Below, in pieces: positions 18,675-28,200 of a DNA stretch of 53,724 bases (its first letter is position 1; every line of letters starts with the position of its first letter). A program made the position numbers and the translations under genes. The DNA is from Chitinophagales bacterium. Lineage in GTDB: Bacteria; Bacteroidota; Bacteroidia; Chitinophagales; JADJOU01. The stretch spans positions 1-53,724 of the forward strand of contig JAURJQ010000030.1 in the NCBI GenBank assembly GCA_030832185.1. The letters run 5' to 3'. A model generated the notes under the pieces. It was not told the DNA's origin, did not search any database, and saw nothing but the letters and a program-made list of their open reading frames with translations.

Positions 18675-20096
18675 ATGAACGTAACACGTGAATCAAAAGC
18701 AGCTCAGAATGATATTTTGAAAATAGAGTTGACTAAGGAAGACTACCTCAACGGATTTGAAAAGAAACTCAAGAAATATTCTAAAGAGTCTAATATCAAA
18801 GGCTTTAGAAAGGGTGCTGCGCCTGTAGGAATGATAAAAAAAATGTATGGGGAATCTATACTAGCTGAGGAATTGAATCATTTAGCCGATCAAGCATTAC
18901 AAAATTTCATAAAGGAAAATAATATAAGAATACTGGGCAGACCCATGTTAGCAGATAATCAAGAAATGCTAGATATCAAACCTAGTGAGGATAAGGCCTA
19001 CACCTTAAATTTCGAGATTGGATACGAACCTAGCTACACTATAGCCTTGGATGGTCAATTTTCTAAATATGAAATAAAAATGACCAAGGAGATGGTCGAA
19101 AAGGAGATAGAAGCAGTGAAAAAGCACTTCACTAAATTAGAGGATAGTGCAGACCCTATAGCAGAGGGAGATACTATCTACTTCAATTATGATAATGGGG
19201 ATACGCTCAAAGGAGAGTCCTTCTGCTCTACGGATGAATTATCTGAAGTTGGCTCTAAATCGCTAGTAGGCAAGTCTATGGGGGATAAAGCAGTAGGTCT
19301 AGCTATGGAGCTTTTTAATAATGAAAAACTCGATGTCAAACGTTATATTCTGCATTTGCAGGATTCTTCTGAAGAAATAGATGCTCAGATAGCTAAAAAT
19401 TTGACTATTGAAATTACGAATGTCAAAAAGCGGGTGACGCCAGAAACTTTGGCTCCAGAGCAGATTTCTCAAATCACAAAAGATGAGTCTAAAACGACGA
19501 TGGACGATTTAAAGGCAAGCCTAGAAGCTGATATTAAAAAGCAGTATGATGAGTTAGGTAGAAACTTCTTGAGAAATGATGTCTATGAGCATGCATTAGA
19601 GAATACAAAAATGGATTTGCCAGTGGAATTTCTTAAGAAATGGATTGCTTCAGAAGAGGAGAATAAATTAGATAAAGAGGCTGTAGAGAAGGAATTTGCA
19701 AATATTGAAAAGTCTATTAAATGGGATTTGATTTCTGCTAAGTTCGCTTTGGAACATACTGTCAAAGTGGAAATGGAAGATATAAAGAATGAGTATAAAA
19801 CCAAGTATATCCAATATTTTATGCAATCTGGGTATAATCCTCCGGCGGATCAGTTAGATAAATTTGTAGAGGAGGCTATGCGTGATCAGAAATCAGTGCG
19901 CAAGACCTACGAACAACTTTTGGATACAAAGGTTCTAGATGGAATGATAGAGAGTGTAAAAACAAAAGTAGTGTCGTATACAGAAGATGAATTTGTAGCT
20001 GAAAGTAAGAAGCGAAATGAAAAGCGCAAGGCCAATAATCCTGCTCACGGCGAAGATGGTCACGTGCACGACGAAAATTGCGGACATAATCACTAG
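18675..20096 (+). CDS. tig: Trigger factor (ribosome-associated chaperone)
   Basis: This 473-residue protein starts with the ribosome-binding domain; the signature is in SNIKGFRKGAAPVGMIKKMYG (FRxGxxP). A diverged FKBP-like middle domain and a long helical C-terminal domain follow. It binds nascent chains at the ribosome exit. It is longer than the E. coli protein (432 residues), partly because of a tail rich in His and acidic residues (HGEDGHVHDENCGHNH) that could bind metal. Its place before clpP and clpX is the usual order. Confidence 0.92.
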   Translation: MNVTRESKAAQNDILKIELTKEDYLNGFEKKLKKYSKESNIKGFRKGAAPVGMIKKMYGESILAEELNHLADQALQNFIKENNIRILGRPMLADNQEMLDIKPSEDKAYTLNFEIGYEPSYTIALDGQFSKYEIKMTKEMVEKEIEAVKKHFTKLEDSADPIAEGDTIYFNYDNGDTLKGESFCSTDELSEVGSKSLVGKSMGDKAVGLAMELFNNEKLDVKRYILHLQDSSEEIDAQIAKNLTIEITNVKKRVTPETLAPEQISQITKDESKTTMDDLKASLEADIKKQYDELGRNFLRNDVYEHALENTKMDLPVEFLKKWIASEEENKLDKEAVEKEFANIEKSIKWDLISAKFALEHTVKVEMEDIKNEYKTKYIQYFMQSGYNPPADQLDKFVEEAMRDQKSVRKTYEQLLDTKVLDGMIESVKTKVVSYTEDEFVAESKKRNEKRKANNPAHGEDGHVHDENCGHNH

Positions 20097-20168
20097 TCCG
20101 TCAAAACTAGGATTTAGTTTGTTTGTAAGGTTTTAGATTATTTTAATCTCAAAACGCTATTTTTCCTG

Positions 20169-20176
20169 TAAATTTG
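20169..20176 (+). promoter_or_regulatory. Probable -7 box of clpP
   Basis: TAAATTTG matches TAnnTTTG and lies about 100 bp before the clpP ATG, giving a rather long leader. No TTG at standard distance is visible. It would let clpPX be transcribed separately from tig. Confidence 0.4.
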
Positions 20177-20277
20177 TTTGACAGAATTTTAAAATAAACA
20201 AATAATCAAATACATGAATTAATAGCTCGGTGTCCCGAAATCATTGATTCATCATCCTTAATTATTAATTAAACCAA

Positions 20278-20964
20278 ATGGACCACTTAGGTAATGAATT
20301 CGTAAAGTATGCCACTAAGCATCATCGTATTAATGATAAACTAGTCAATGATTTCGTGTGGATGCATGGACAGCCCTCATCATATTTGACTCCAAATATT
20401 ATAGAAGAGAGAAGAATGAATGCTGTAGCTATGGACGTATTCTCTAGATTGATGATGGATAGAATTATATTCCTAGGAGTGCCTATCTACGAGGATGTAG
20501 CTAATATTATTCAAGCTCAGCTACTATTTTTAGAATCCACAGACGCCAAAAGTGATATTCAGATTTATATTAACTCTCCGGGAGGTTCCGTATATGCCGG
20601 ACTCGGTATGTATGATACTATGCAATATATCAATCCTGATGTGGCTACTATCTGCACAGGCTTGGCTGCTTCCATGGCTGCTGTCCTTATGTGTGCTGGC
20701 AAAAAAGGTAAAAGAACGGCGCTGCCTCATGCCCGTGTCATGATTCATCAGCCATTGGGCGGAGCTGGTGGTATGGCTAGCGATATTGAAAATACAGTGA
20801 TAGAGATGAATAAACTTAAAAGTGAGCTATATACAATTATAGGAAATCATTCTGGTCAATCAGAAGATAGGATAGCAGCAGATAGTGATAGAGATTACTG
20901 GATGACTGCGCATGAAGCCAAGGCTTATGGTATGATAGACGAAGTGTTGGAAAGAAAAAAATAA
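20278..20964 (+). CDS. clpP: ATP-dependent Clp protease proteolytic subunit
   Basis: This 228-residue serine protease has the catalytic Ser132 in GLAASMAAVL, His157 in ARVMIHQPLGG, and an acidic residue in the DSDRDYWM region. The oxyanion glycines are in INSPGGSVYAG. It forms a double heptamer ring and degrades proteins unfolded by ClpX, whose gene begins 19 bp downstream. The N-terminus is about 30 residues longer than E. coli ClpP, as in other Bacteroidota. Confidence 0.95.
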   Translation: MDHLGNEFVKYATKHHRINDKLVNDFVWMHGQPSSYLTPNIIEERRMNAVAMDVFSRLMMDRIIFLGVPIYEDVANIIQAQLLFLESTDAKSDIQIYINSPGGSVYAGLGMYDTMQYINPDVATICTGLAASMAAVLMCAGKKGKRTALPHARVMIHQPLGGAGGMASDIENTVIEMNKLKSELYTIIGNHSGQSEDRIAADSDRDYWMTAHEAKAYGMIDEVLERKK

Positions 20965-20983
20965 AGAGACTTAACGATTTATA

Positions 20984-22228
20984 GTGGCAAAAAAAAAGGC
21001 AGCAGAGTATTGTAGTTTTTGTGGAAACCCAAGCAATAAGGTTTCCTTTCTAATCAATGGATTAGAAGCTCAAATCTGCGATAACTGCGCTATGATGGCG
21101 GCTAAAATAGTCGAAGATACGCGAAGAGATGATGGGTCTGCTAAGTCAAAAACCGAGTCGGAGTTTAAATTTGATAAAAAACCGAGCGATATAGTAGCTT
21201 ACCTAAATGATTATATTATCGGTCAGGACTTTGCGAAGAAAGTAATAGCAGTGGCTATATATAATCACTATAAACGTATAGGTAAGCAAAATGTCTCAGA
21301 GGACGTAGAAATAGAAAAATCCAATATATTGCTTGTCGGCAATACAGGGACAGGGAAAACACTTCTCGCTAAGACAGTAGCCAAATTGTTAAGTGTTCCT
21401 TTTGCGATTGCTGATGCTACGGCATTTACACAGAGTGGCTATGTAGGCGAAGACATCGAGAGTGTTATTTCTCGGTTGCTTCAAAACTGTAATTATAATA
21501 TAGAATCCGCTCAGAAAGGGATTGTATTCATAGATGAAATCGATAAGATAGCGCGAAAAGGGGAGAACCCTTCTATCACTAGAGATGTAGCTGGTGAAGG
21601 TGTTCAGCAGGGGTTGTTGAAATTGCTAGAAGGGTCTGAAATTCTAGTACCACCTCAAGGAGGTAGAAAACATCCTGAGCAGCCTATGGTCAAAGTGGAT
21701 ACAAAGAATATTTTATTTATTTGTGGGGGTGCTTTCGAAGGCTTGGAGCGCATTATTGCCCAGCGTGTGAATAAATCTTCCGTTGGATTTAAGAAAACCA
21801 AAGAGAAGGAAAGAGAAATTCAGAAAGAAAATTTACTCAAGCAGGTCAATGCTTTGGACATAAAAAAATTTGGTATTATACCAGAATTGCTAGGCAGACT
21901 GCCAGTGGTGGTGCACTTAAATCCACTAGATAGGAAAGCACTTCAGAAAATACTTCTGGAACCTAAAAACTCAATTATCAAACAGTATAAAGCCTTGCTC
22001 AAACTAGACGGAAAAAAGCTAGAATTCAGCCCGGATTGTGTAGAATTTATTCTAGACAGAGCCATGGAATATGAACTAGGAGCAAGAGGACTGCGCTCCA
22101 TCTGCGAAGCGATCATGACCGATGTCATGTATGATAGCCCGAATAGTGAATCTGAAAAAATTATTGTAACCAAAGATATAGCTGAACGGAATTTTAATCA
22201 GAATAGTGGTTATCTAGAAGCAGGTTAA
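20984..22228 (+). CDS. clpX: ATP-dependent Clp protease ATP-binding subunit ClpX
   Basis: This 414-residue AAA+ unfoldase has an N-terminal zinc-binding domain with C10, C13, C32 and C35. Walker A is GNTGTGKT, Walker B is [11 protein letters not shown], and arginine-finger and sensor regions follow ([22 protein letters not shown]). It recognises tagged substrates and feeds them to ClpP. The start is GTG. Its stop overlaps the end of the convergent M3 peptidase gene by 4 bp. Confidence 0.95.
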   Translation: MAKKKAAEYCSFCGNPSNKVSFLINGLEAQICDNCAMMAAKIVEDTRRDDGSAKSKTESEFKFDKKPSDIVAYLNDYIIGQDFAKKVIAVAIYNHYKRIGKQNVSEDVEIEKSNILLVGNTGTGKTLLAKTVAKLLSVPFAIADATAFTQSGYVGEDIESVISRLLQNCNYNIESAQKGIVFIDEIDKIARKGENPSITRDVAGEGVQQGLLKLLEGSEILVPPQGGRKHPEQPMVKVDTKNILFICGGAFEGLERIIAQRVNKSSVGFKKTKEKEREIQKENLLKQVNALDIKKFGIIPELLGRLPVVVHLNPLDRKALQKILLEPKNSIIKQYKALLKLDGKKLEFSPDCVEFILDRAMEYELGARGLRSICEAIMTDVMYDSPNSESEKIIVTKDIAERNFNQNSGYLEAG

Positions 22229-23937
22229 TCTGCATTGAAATTTTTCAATAAGTCAGCAAATTCCGTTTTCGCAAACTTAGCAGTGTCTTCAATATAATTT
22301 TTATCAAAAGGCGACTTTAATTCGGGAACGATGCTAGTTATATTTTTATAATTTAGGTTGGCTAGATTCTTCGCCAATGTCTCCCAAATTTCTATACCCC
22401 TTGCTGGATTTTCTTTGTATATTTTGTATATATTCAAGGCATTGATGATCGCTAAAGAATAGTCTATAAGATAGAATGGACTGTTGAAATAATGATCAGT
22501 TTCCATCCATCTATCGCCATTGATATAGTAGTCATTTTCCGAACTATCATAATAATTTCCAGTATATTTTTCTTGTAACTCTTTATAGACTGATTGAATC
22601 GAATTTACATTTAAATCTTTCAGTTTATAAATCTTCTCTTGAAACTCGTCGCCGAGGGCGCAGGTCATAGACTGTATCAAGTGTCCAGAATAATTGAGTA
22701 TAGCATACTTATCCGCATCGTTGCCAAAAAATTGCTTCGCATCTTTAAGGCATAACATTTCCATGGAATGAGAGAATATTTCTACCGTATCCAATGTTCC
22801 CGCTGTGAAGAGCTTATTCGGGTTATTGAAGTAGGAAAGCACAAATTGCAACGTATGGCCAAATTCATGAGTCAAGACTCTGACATCTGTTTCATTGTTT
22901 TTGAACTGGGAATAGATGAGTGGAGTATCAATAGAACTGACATAAGTCGCATAGCCCATATTCACTTTATTAGCCCTGTCAAGATAGTCAATACTGTTGG
23001 CGTCTAACATGGACTGATATACTTGAAGCCAATCTAGAGATAAGTCTGCTAAAATTTCTTTGAATTTATTTATGGTTGCCTCTTCCTTTTTGTCTATCAA
23101 TTGTGGGAAGCCATCGCTAAAGAAGTTGTTATCATAATAAGTAATGCGTTCAACTTGTAAATTTTTTTTCTTGAATTCGTAAATTTGCTGATATACGTCC
23201 TTGAAGTTTTTAATCACAGTATCTCTATACTGCCTTAAATCTTCGTAATTATAGCCTATTCTATTCCATTTCACTAAGGAATACTCCACATAGGATTCAT
23301 AACCTAGCTCTATTGCAAATTTGTTTCTAGTTTGAATGAGGTCTATAAGTTTCGAATAAAAAAAAGTTTTATTTTCTGTATGATATTGAGCAAGGGCATC
23401 AAATGCTTTTTTTCTTTTCATTCTATTAGAGTCCTTGACCATACTATATAGGTTGCTAACAGAAATTTCGCTACCTTCCCATGTAATTTTTGATTGAGAT
23501 TTAAATTCAACAAGCTCTCTCTCCAGGCTACTCTCCTTTTGCATGAGCTCTTTAGCCCTTTCATTTACGGTAAAAGAAGAATTCTTAATATCAAAAAATA
23601 AATTGTCGCCAAATTCATTTTTTATCTCTAACATATAAGGAGAATTGGCGACTATCTTTTTTAACTCGCTATCGCGTATTTTTAATTCAGGATAGGTCTG
23701 GGCATAAAACTCATAATTTGATTTAAGTTCTGTTTGAGTCGTGTCGGCAAAGAACCGAAACTGATTTAACTGATATTGCATTCCGAACTCGCTTTTTAGT
23801 TCTTGAAATTTGCGATATTCTCCTTTGAAATCTGCAAAATTTGCCGAAGTTTTAATTTTGTGGAGCTGGCTATCCAAGGTTTGAAGAATCGAGGTCTTAT
23901 CTAGCTTTACCAATTCAATAGTGCTTATATTCTGCAT
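22225..23937 (-). CDS. M3-family oligoendopeptidase
   Basis: With the ATG at 23937 this is a 570-residue zinc peptidase. The HEFGH motif (His357, Glu358, His361) gives two zinc ligands and the catalytic Glu. The third ligand is likely the Glu in TVEIFSHSMEML. The length and VLTHEFGHTLQ context match the PepF-like M3 group that cuts short peptides in the cytosol. An upstream extension of 44 codons is open, but it is Cys/Leu-rich, unlike the family, and would run through the rbfA promoter region, so I reject it. A -7 box, TACATTTG, lies at 23959-23966 on the minus strand. Confidence 0.88.
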   Translation of the reverse strand: MQNISTIELVKLDKTSILQTLDSQLHKIKTSANFADFKGEYRKFQELKSEFGMQYQLNQFRFFADTTQTELKSNYEFYAQTYPELKIRDSELKKIVANSPYMLEIKNEFGDNLFFDIKNSSFTVNERAKELMQKESSLERELVEFKSQSKITWEGSEISVSNLYSMVKDSNRMKRKKAFDALAQYHTENKTFFYSKLIDLIQTRNKFAIELGYESYVEYSLVKWNRIGYNYEDLRQYRDTVIKNFKDVYQQIYEFKKKNLQVERITYYDNNFFSDGFPQLIDKKEEATINKFKEILADLSLDWLQVYQSMLDANSIDYLDRANKVNMGYATYVSSIDTPLIYSQFKNNETDVRVLTHEFGHTLQFVLSYFNNPNKLFTAGTLDTVEIFSHSMEMLCLKDAKQFFGNDADKYAILNYSGHLIQSMTCALGDEFQEKIYKLKDLNVNSIQSVYKELQEKYTGNYYDSSENDYYINGDRWMETDHYFNSPFYLIDYSLAIINALNIYKIYKENPARGIEIWETLAKNLANLNYKNITSIVPELKSPFDKNYIEDTAKFAKTEFADLLKNFNAD

Positions 23938-23958
23938 ATTTAACGAATTATATAATAT

Positions 23959-23984
23959 CAAATGTAGTGAAATGGCTAATTTTG
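23959..23984. promoter_or_regulatory. Divergent -7 boxes for the M3 peptidase and rbfA
   Basis: On the minus strand, CAAATGTA at 23959-23966 reads TACATTTG, 22 bp before the peptidase ATG. On the plus strand, TAATTTTG stands at 23977-23984, 20 bp before an ATG at 24005. The two boxes lie 10 bp apart, so the two promoters probably compete. Confidence 0.5.
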
Positions 23985-24004
23985 AAAGTATAAATAAACA
24001 AAAA

Positions 24005-24367
24005 ATGGACTCAAGACGACAGCAGCGTATAGCACAATTATTACAGGAAGAATTTAGTAGTATGCTCATGTCAGATATAAAGTCTTATTTAATGGGGACT
24101 TTTGCTACGTTGACCTTTGTTAATGTGTCTTCGGACCTTGGTATTGCGCGATTTAATATTAGTATTCTAGCTAGTTCAAAAAAGCAAGAGGTAATTGATA
24201 ATCTCAATGCCAATAAGGCTGAGATTAGGAAAGTTTTAGGAAATCGAATGAGAAGCAGTTTGAGAATCATACCGGATCTTATTTTCCACCTAGATGATAG
24301 ACTAGATTACGTAGACAAGATGGATGATTTATTTAAAAAGATAAAAGAAGAAGACGAGAAAATTTAG
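24005..24367 (+). CDS. rbfA: 30S ribosome-binding factor A
   Basis: This 120-residue protein begins MDSRRQQRIAQLLQEEFSSML, the usual start of RbfA, and keeps the KH-like core (TFVNVSSDLGIARFNISI) and the end IPDLIFHLDDRLD. RbfA binds the 5' end region of 16S rRNA and helps mature the small subunit. An ATG at 23972 would add 11 residues, but the -7 box at 23977-23984 lies inside that extension, which favours 24005. ligA follows after two bases. Confidence 0.85.
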   Translation: MDSRRQQRIAQLLQEEFSSMLMSDIKSYLMGTFATLTFVNVSSDLGIARFNISILASSKKQEVIDNLNANKAEIRKVLGNRMRSSLRIIPDLIFHLDDRLDYVDKMDDLFKKIKEEDEKI

Positions 24368-24369
24368 TC

Positions 24370-26427
24370 ATGGAGAACTTAGTGATTCAGGAATTAATTC
24401 TTACTTCAGTCACGAGAGAAAACTATTCCAAATTTTGTAGTGCTTTAGAGCATCTAAATCATAAATATTATATTGATTCAGAGCAGGTCATTTCGGATTA
24501 TGACTATGATATTTTATTCAAAAAAATAGAAGCGTTTGAGCTAGAGCATCCTGAGCTAGATAACTCTCAGTCACCTACAAAGCAAGTAGCTAAAGGAGCG
24601 CAAGCGAGCTTTGAGACAGTAGCGCACTCGGTGCCAATGCTTTCGCTTTCAAATTCATATAATGCAGAGGACTTGCGTGATTTCGATGATTCTATTCGGA
24701 AGGAATTGGGAGTAGTAAATTATGAATATTATGTAGAGCCAAAATTTGACGGAAGTAGCATAGCGCTCTTATATCAAAACAATAAACTGGTTCGCGCAGC
24801 CACCCGTGGTGATGGCGCCCAGGGCGAAGATATTACTGCCAATGCGCGTATGGTTCGGCATATAGTAGCTCAAGTAGATTTTAATAAATTGGGATATGAA
24901 ACTGTCGAGCTGAGAGGAGAAGTAGTTATCAACAAGGCTGTATTTGATAAAATGAATGAACAGCGAGAAGAACAAGGTTTAGCTACATTTCAAAATACGA
25001 GAAATACTGCTAGCGGTTCATTGCGCATGAAAGATAATGCAGAGGTAAAAAATAGAAATCTAGAGGCCTTTATTTATAGTGTTGGATTTATAAAGCCAGA
25101 ATTGGGGGAGGGTACCCTCGAAGTATCTCAATCTAAGAATATTGAAGTTCTTAGTCAGTTAGGTTTTCAATCTGCACATGGTTTAGGAAAGGTATGTAAT
25201 ACTATAGACGATGTTATCACTTTCTGTCATGAGTGGGAAGAAAAACGCGCTCATTATGACTATGACATTGATGGCATGGTCGTAAAACTGAACTCTATTT
25301 CTCAGCAAATGTCATTGGGTACTACATCTCACCATCCAAAATGGGCTATCGCGTTTAAGTTTAAAGCAGTAGAAAAGCCAGCCAAGCTTCTGAGTATAGA
25401 GTATCAGGTAGGCCGCACAGGAATAGTGACTCCTGTGGCCAAAGTAGAGGCAGTAAGCGTAGGGGGTGTCACTGTGCGCAGTATATCTCTGCACAATGAG
25501 GACAATATTTTGTCAAAAGATATCCGTATAGGAGATATTGTATTCATTGAGCGTGCAGGAGATGTTATTCCGCAGATTACCCGAGTAGATCTTTCGCAGC
25601 GGGTGAATGGTCAGAATTTTGTTTACATTAATCAGTGTCCATCATGTCAGTCTGAGCTCATACGAAGAGAAGGGGAGGCGGCTTGGCGCTGTATCAATAC
25701 GGCGCTATGCCCTGCGCAGAATTTGGAAAAAATTGTTTACTTTGCATCTAAGGATGCTATGAATATTAATGGACTAGGCAAGGATATTATCAAACGATTT
25801 ATCGAACTAGGATTGATTTTGGATATCCCGTCAATTTATCAGCTAGATTATGATGAAATATTAAAGCTGGAAGGGTGGAAAGAGAAGTCGGTAGAGAATT
25901 TGAAGCTAGGAATAGAAGAATCTAAAGGGAATGAAATGCACAGATTGCTCATAGCTTTAGGTATAGATGGTGTGGGCAATACCATGGCAAAATCATTAGC
26001 AAAAAAACTAAGTTATCTCTTGGATTTTAAGCATTATAATATAGAGCAATGGCAATCTATAGATGATATCGGGCCTAAACTAGCGCAGTCTTTGTATGAC
26101 TTCTTTCATAGTGAAGAGAATTTAGCTATGCTACTTAAGTTAGAATCTTTGGGCGTAAACTTAAGAGGAGCTGAAATCAATACTACTGGTATTCTCTTTG
26201 GAAAACAAATTGTTTTCACCGGATTTCGCAATGCAGATCTAGAGAAAAAAATTGAATCTCTCGGGGGTGAAATAGGAAACTCCTTGTCTAAAAAAACATC
26301 AATCTTAGTTATAAAAGAAAAAGGAAGCGGAAGCTCTAAAGAAAAGAAAGCGCTAGACTATGGAGTAGAAGTAATGACTGTAGAAGAATTTGAATCATTA
26401 TATTTAGTAGTTCCTTTACCTATCTAG
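24370..26427 (+). CDS. ligA: NAD-dependent DNA ligase
   Basis: This 685-residue protein has the adenylation lysine K125 in EPKFDG and an OB fold. A four-cysteine zinc site follows (CPSCQSELIRREG, later CINTALC), then helix-hairpin-helix repeats and a C-terminal BRCT domain (GKQIVFTGFRNADLEKKIESL). It seals nicks in replication and repair using NAD. It starts two bases after rbfA and is co-transcribed. Its last 12 bp overlap the end of the convergent fic gene. Confidence 0.95.
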   Translation: MENLVIQELILTSVTRENYSKFCSALEHLNHKYYIDSEQVISDYDYDILFKKIEAFELEHPELDNSQSPTKQVAKGAQASFETVAHSVPMLSLSNSYNAEDLRDFDDSIRKELGVVNYEYYVEPKFDGSSIALLYQNNKLVRAATRGDGAQGEDITANARMVRHIVAQVDFNKLGYETVELRGEVVINKAVFDKMNEQREEQGLATFQNTRNTASGSLRMKDNAEVKNRNLEAFIYSVGFIKPELGEGTLEVSQSKNIEVLSQLGFQSAHGLGKVCNTIDDVITFCHEWEEKRAHYDYDIDGMVVKLNSISQQMSLGTTSHHPKWAIAFKFKAVEKPAKLLSIEYQVGRTGIVTPVAKVEAVSVGGVTVRSISLHNEDNILSKDIRIGDIVFIERAGDVIPQITRVDLSQRVNGQNFVYINQCPSCQSELIRREGEAAWRCINTALCPAQNLEKIVYFASKDAMNINGLGKDIIKRFIELGLILDIPSIYQLDYDEILKLEGWKEKSVENLKLGIEESKGNEMHRLLIALGIDGVGNTMAKSLAKKLSYLLDFKHYNIEQWQSIDDIGPKLAQSLYDFFHSEENLAMLLKLESLGVNLRGAEINTTGILFGKQIVFTGFRNADLEKKIESLGGEIGNSLSKKTSILVIKEKGSGSSKEKKALDYGVEVMTVEEFESLYLVVPLPI

Positions 26428-27384
26428 TACTCTTTTCCTTTTTCTTCTAGCTACATACTCTTTTATTGCGGTCTTGGTGGTCAACCAGTCCTTACCTTCT
26501 TTAAAAGCATCTATCTTTCCTTTTCGAGCTAGTAAGCTGATATACTCATGTCCATATAGCACATCTGGCTCTAAAACTAGGTCTGAAATCGGTAAATAAT
26601 CGTCTAGTGTATTATCTATAGAACTAATGTAGATGTCAAGACTGCGTTCAGCGGCCTGCAGCACTAAGAGTAGGAGTTTTGAATAATCTCCTTGATTGGC
26701 TTTATTGAGCGCCCCATAGTATTTTTTACGATCATTTCTAAGGATAATTACAGGTGGAAAGCCTTCCTGCATGAGTCTTATGTTGAATGTCAATCGCACC
26801 GTTCGTCCATTACCATCTATAAATGGGTGTATCCATACAAATCGATGGTGGTATATCGTAGCCTTGACGAGCGGGTGCAGTTCCATACTTTCATTATGAA
26901 GCCATTCAATCAGTTCATCCATCAGCATAGGTACTTTGAGGGCATTGGGCGGTAAAAAGTTGGCTCCTTGGATCCGGACAGCAAATGTTCGGTATCGCCC
27001 AGCATATTCTTTTTCAATTTTCTGGAGAACAAGAATATGTATATCTAAAATATCGGCACTTTTCATTTTTTTATTTACCGATATTAATTTTTCTAGGTAT
27101 TCAATAGCTTCTTGATGATTTATGACTTCAAAATGCTCCCTAAGAGATTTGCCATTTATGGTCATACCATCTTCTAACACCATTTTTGTTTCCAATAAGG
27201 TAAGTGTATTGCCCTCGATACTGTTGGAGTTATATGTCCATTCTATAAAAAGTGATTCTTTGATTTTATTCAGCAAATAGCTATGGATAGGTCTCATGCT
27301 ATCTAATTTGGATTTTTTGGCATCGATTCTTCTAAGATGCTCATCCAATCCTTCAAACTCATATTTATTGGTTTTCCATTCCAC
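26416..27384 (-). CDS. Fic-domain AMP transferase, class II (self-inhibited)
   Basis: This 322-residue protein has the Fic motif HPFIDGNGR at residues 186-194, complete with the catalytic His and the Arg. An inhibitory helix motif, SNSIEGN (Ser53 to Gly58, with Glu57), lies in the N-terminal part, which makes it class II. Fic proteins attach AMP to hydroxyl groups of target proteins. Residues beyond about 265 form a small basic region that could be a winged helix (DYLPISDLVLEP... AIKEYVARRKRKR). The start is GTG, directly after a -7 box. No separate antitoxin gene is present, as expected for class II. Confidence 0.88.
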   Translation of the reverse strand: MEWKTNKYEFEGLDEHLRRIDAKKSKLDSMRPIHSYLLNKIKESLFIEWTYNSNSIEGNTLTLLETKMVLEDGMTINGKSLREHFEVINHQEAIEYLEKLISVNKKMKSADILDIHILVLQKIEKEYAGRYRTFAVRIQGANFLPPNALKVPMLMDELIEWLHNESMELHPLVKATIYHHRFVWIHPFIDGNGRTVRLTFNIRLMQEGFPPVIILRNDRKKYYGALNKANQGDYSKLLLLVLQAAERSLDIYISSIDNTLDDYLPISDLVLEPDVLYGHEYISLLARKGKIDAFKEGKDWLTTKTAIKEYVARRKRKRVLDR

Positions 27385-27717
27385 ACTACAAATATAAAGC
27401 TTTTTTAATATCGTTTGTATTAATAATTTAAATTATCCGATATTAAAATTAGATTATTGAGTTTACTAGTCATACTGTATGTATTTATGTAATCGTCCAA
27501 ATAAAATGGACTTAACATAAATCGTCACTGTATTTTGCCAAGCGCAAATGGATTATGTTAAATTTATGAATGAAAAGGTTCGGAAATTTAAGGACTTAAA
27601 AGTATTAGTCCTATGTAGTTAATCTAAATGATAAAGATAAGTGGAGACCAATATAGTCTCTATCTACAAATAAAAATGATTCCAGGGATTTAACATAAAT
27701 GCAATATCCCCTAATTT
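27385..27717. other. 333-bp gap upstream of fic with several inverted and direct repeats
   Basis: It holds the fic promoter (27389-27396) and the palindrome at 27403-27448. It also holds a CATACTGTATG palindrome (27471-27481), three copies of TTAACATAA (27512-27520, inverted at 27553-27561, 27688-27696) and GAGAC/GTCTC arms around 27642-27658. The end near 27681-27712 has GGGAT/ATCCC arms that may be a weak terminator for the CBS gene. No gene is seen. Confidence 0.5.
27389..27448 (-). promoter_or_regulatory. fic promoter and 11-bp inverted repeat (candidate operator)
   Basis: TATATTTG reads on the minus strand at 27389-27396, four bases before the GTG start. Just upstream, TTTTAATATCG (27403-27413) and its exact reverse complement CGATATTAAAA (27438-27448) are separated by 24 bp, covering the -33 region. 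A similar CCGATATTAA occurs inside fic near 27078. Autorepression by the Fic protein or another regulator is plausible. Confidence 0.55.
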
Positions 27718-28176
27718 TTAGTATCCACCATATTGTGAACCGTCGATATGTATGATGCGCATTTGCATAAGGTCTTTTGGGGTTACTAAGCCCACTAGTT
27801 TTCCTTCATGGAGTATAGGAAGGCAGTTAAACGGAGCCTTACCGAAAATTTCCTTTACCTCAAGTACAGTCGTGTCTGCCTTTACTGTAGCTGGGTTTCG
27901 AGTCATGATGTCAGTAATTTTGATACTAGCATCTAGCTCAGCCATATCTGTTTTTTTCTGAACTACTACGTGCTTATAAACAGTGTGCATCATATCTTTT
28001 ATGCTGATAATACCCAATAGGACTCCATCTTCGCAAACAGGCAAGTGATTTATATTTCGTTCACTAAAAAACTGAAAAGCCTGAGAAAACTTATTCGTTG
28101 GACAGGCTGCGATCATATCCTTAGTCATAATTTGGTGAATTTTCACCTCTTTCAATTCATCATCTAATTCGCTCAT
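27718..28176 (-). CDS. CBS-domain pair protein
   Basis: This 152-residue protein consists of two CBS domains, roughly residues 8-68 and 84-142, each with the usual 'IMT.......' entry (HQIMTKDMIAACPT, DIMTRNPATVKAD) and a LLGIIS/LVGLVT ending. CBS pairs bind adenine nucleotides or SAM and usually regulate a partner. No catalytic domain is fused. It lies 21 bp downstream of cdsA on the same strand, but it has its own -7 box (TAACTTTG, minus strand, 28193-28200). Confidence 0.8.
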   Translation of the reverse strand: MSELDDELKEVKIHQIMTKDMIAACPTNKFSQAFQFFSERNINHLPVCEDGVLLGIISIKDMMHTVYKHVVVQKKTDMAELDASIKITDIMTRNPATVKADTTVLEVKEIFGKAPFNCLPILHEGKLVGLVTPKDLMQMRIIHIDGSQYGGY

Positions 28177-28192
28177 AATTTGAAATTTAATG

Positions 28193-28200
28193 CAAAGTTA
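28193..28200 (-). promoter_or_regulatory. -7 box of the CBS gene, overlapping the cdsA stop
   Basis: CAAAGTTA on the plus strand reads TAACTTTG on the minus strand, matching TAnnTTTG. It lies 16 bp before the CBS ATG and overlaps the last codon of cdsA. Confidence 0.45.

Noticed and set aside
23921-24004. Longer rbfA starts
   Set aside because: The family begins at MDSRRQ, and a -7 box lies inside the extension.
23938-24069. 44-codon N-terminal extension of the M3 peptidase
   Set aside because: It is Cys/Leu-rich and unlike the family, and it runs across the rbfA start and promoter.
27681-27712. Intrinsic terminator for the CBS gene
   Set aside because: The GGGAT/ATCCC stem is short with a long loop and no good T-run, so I only mention it.
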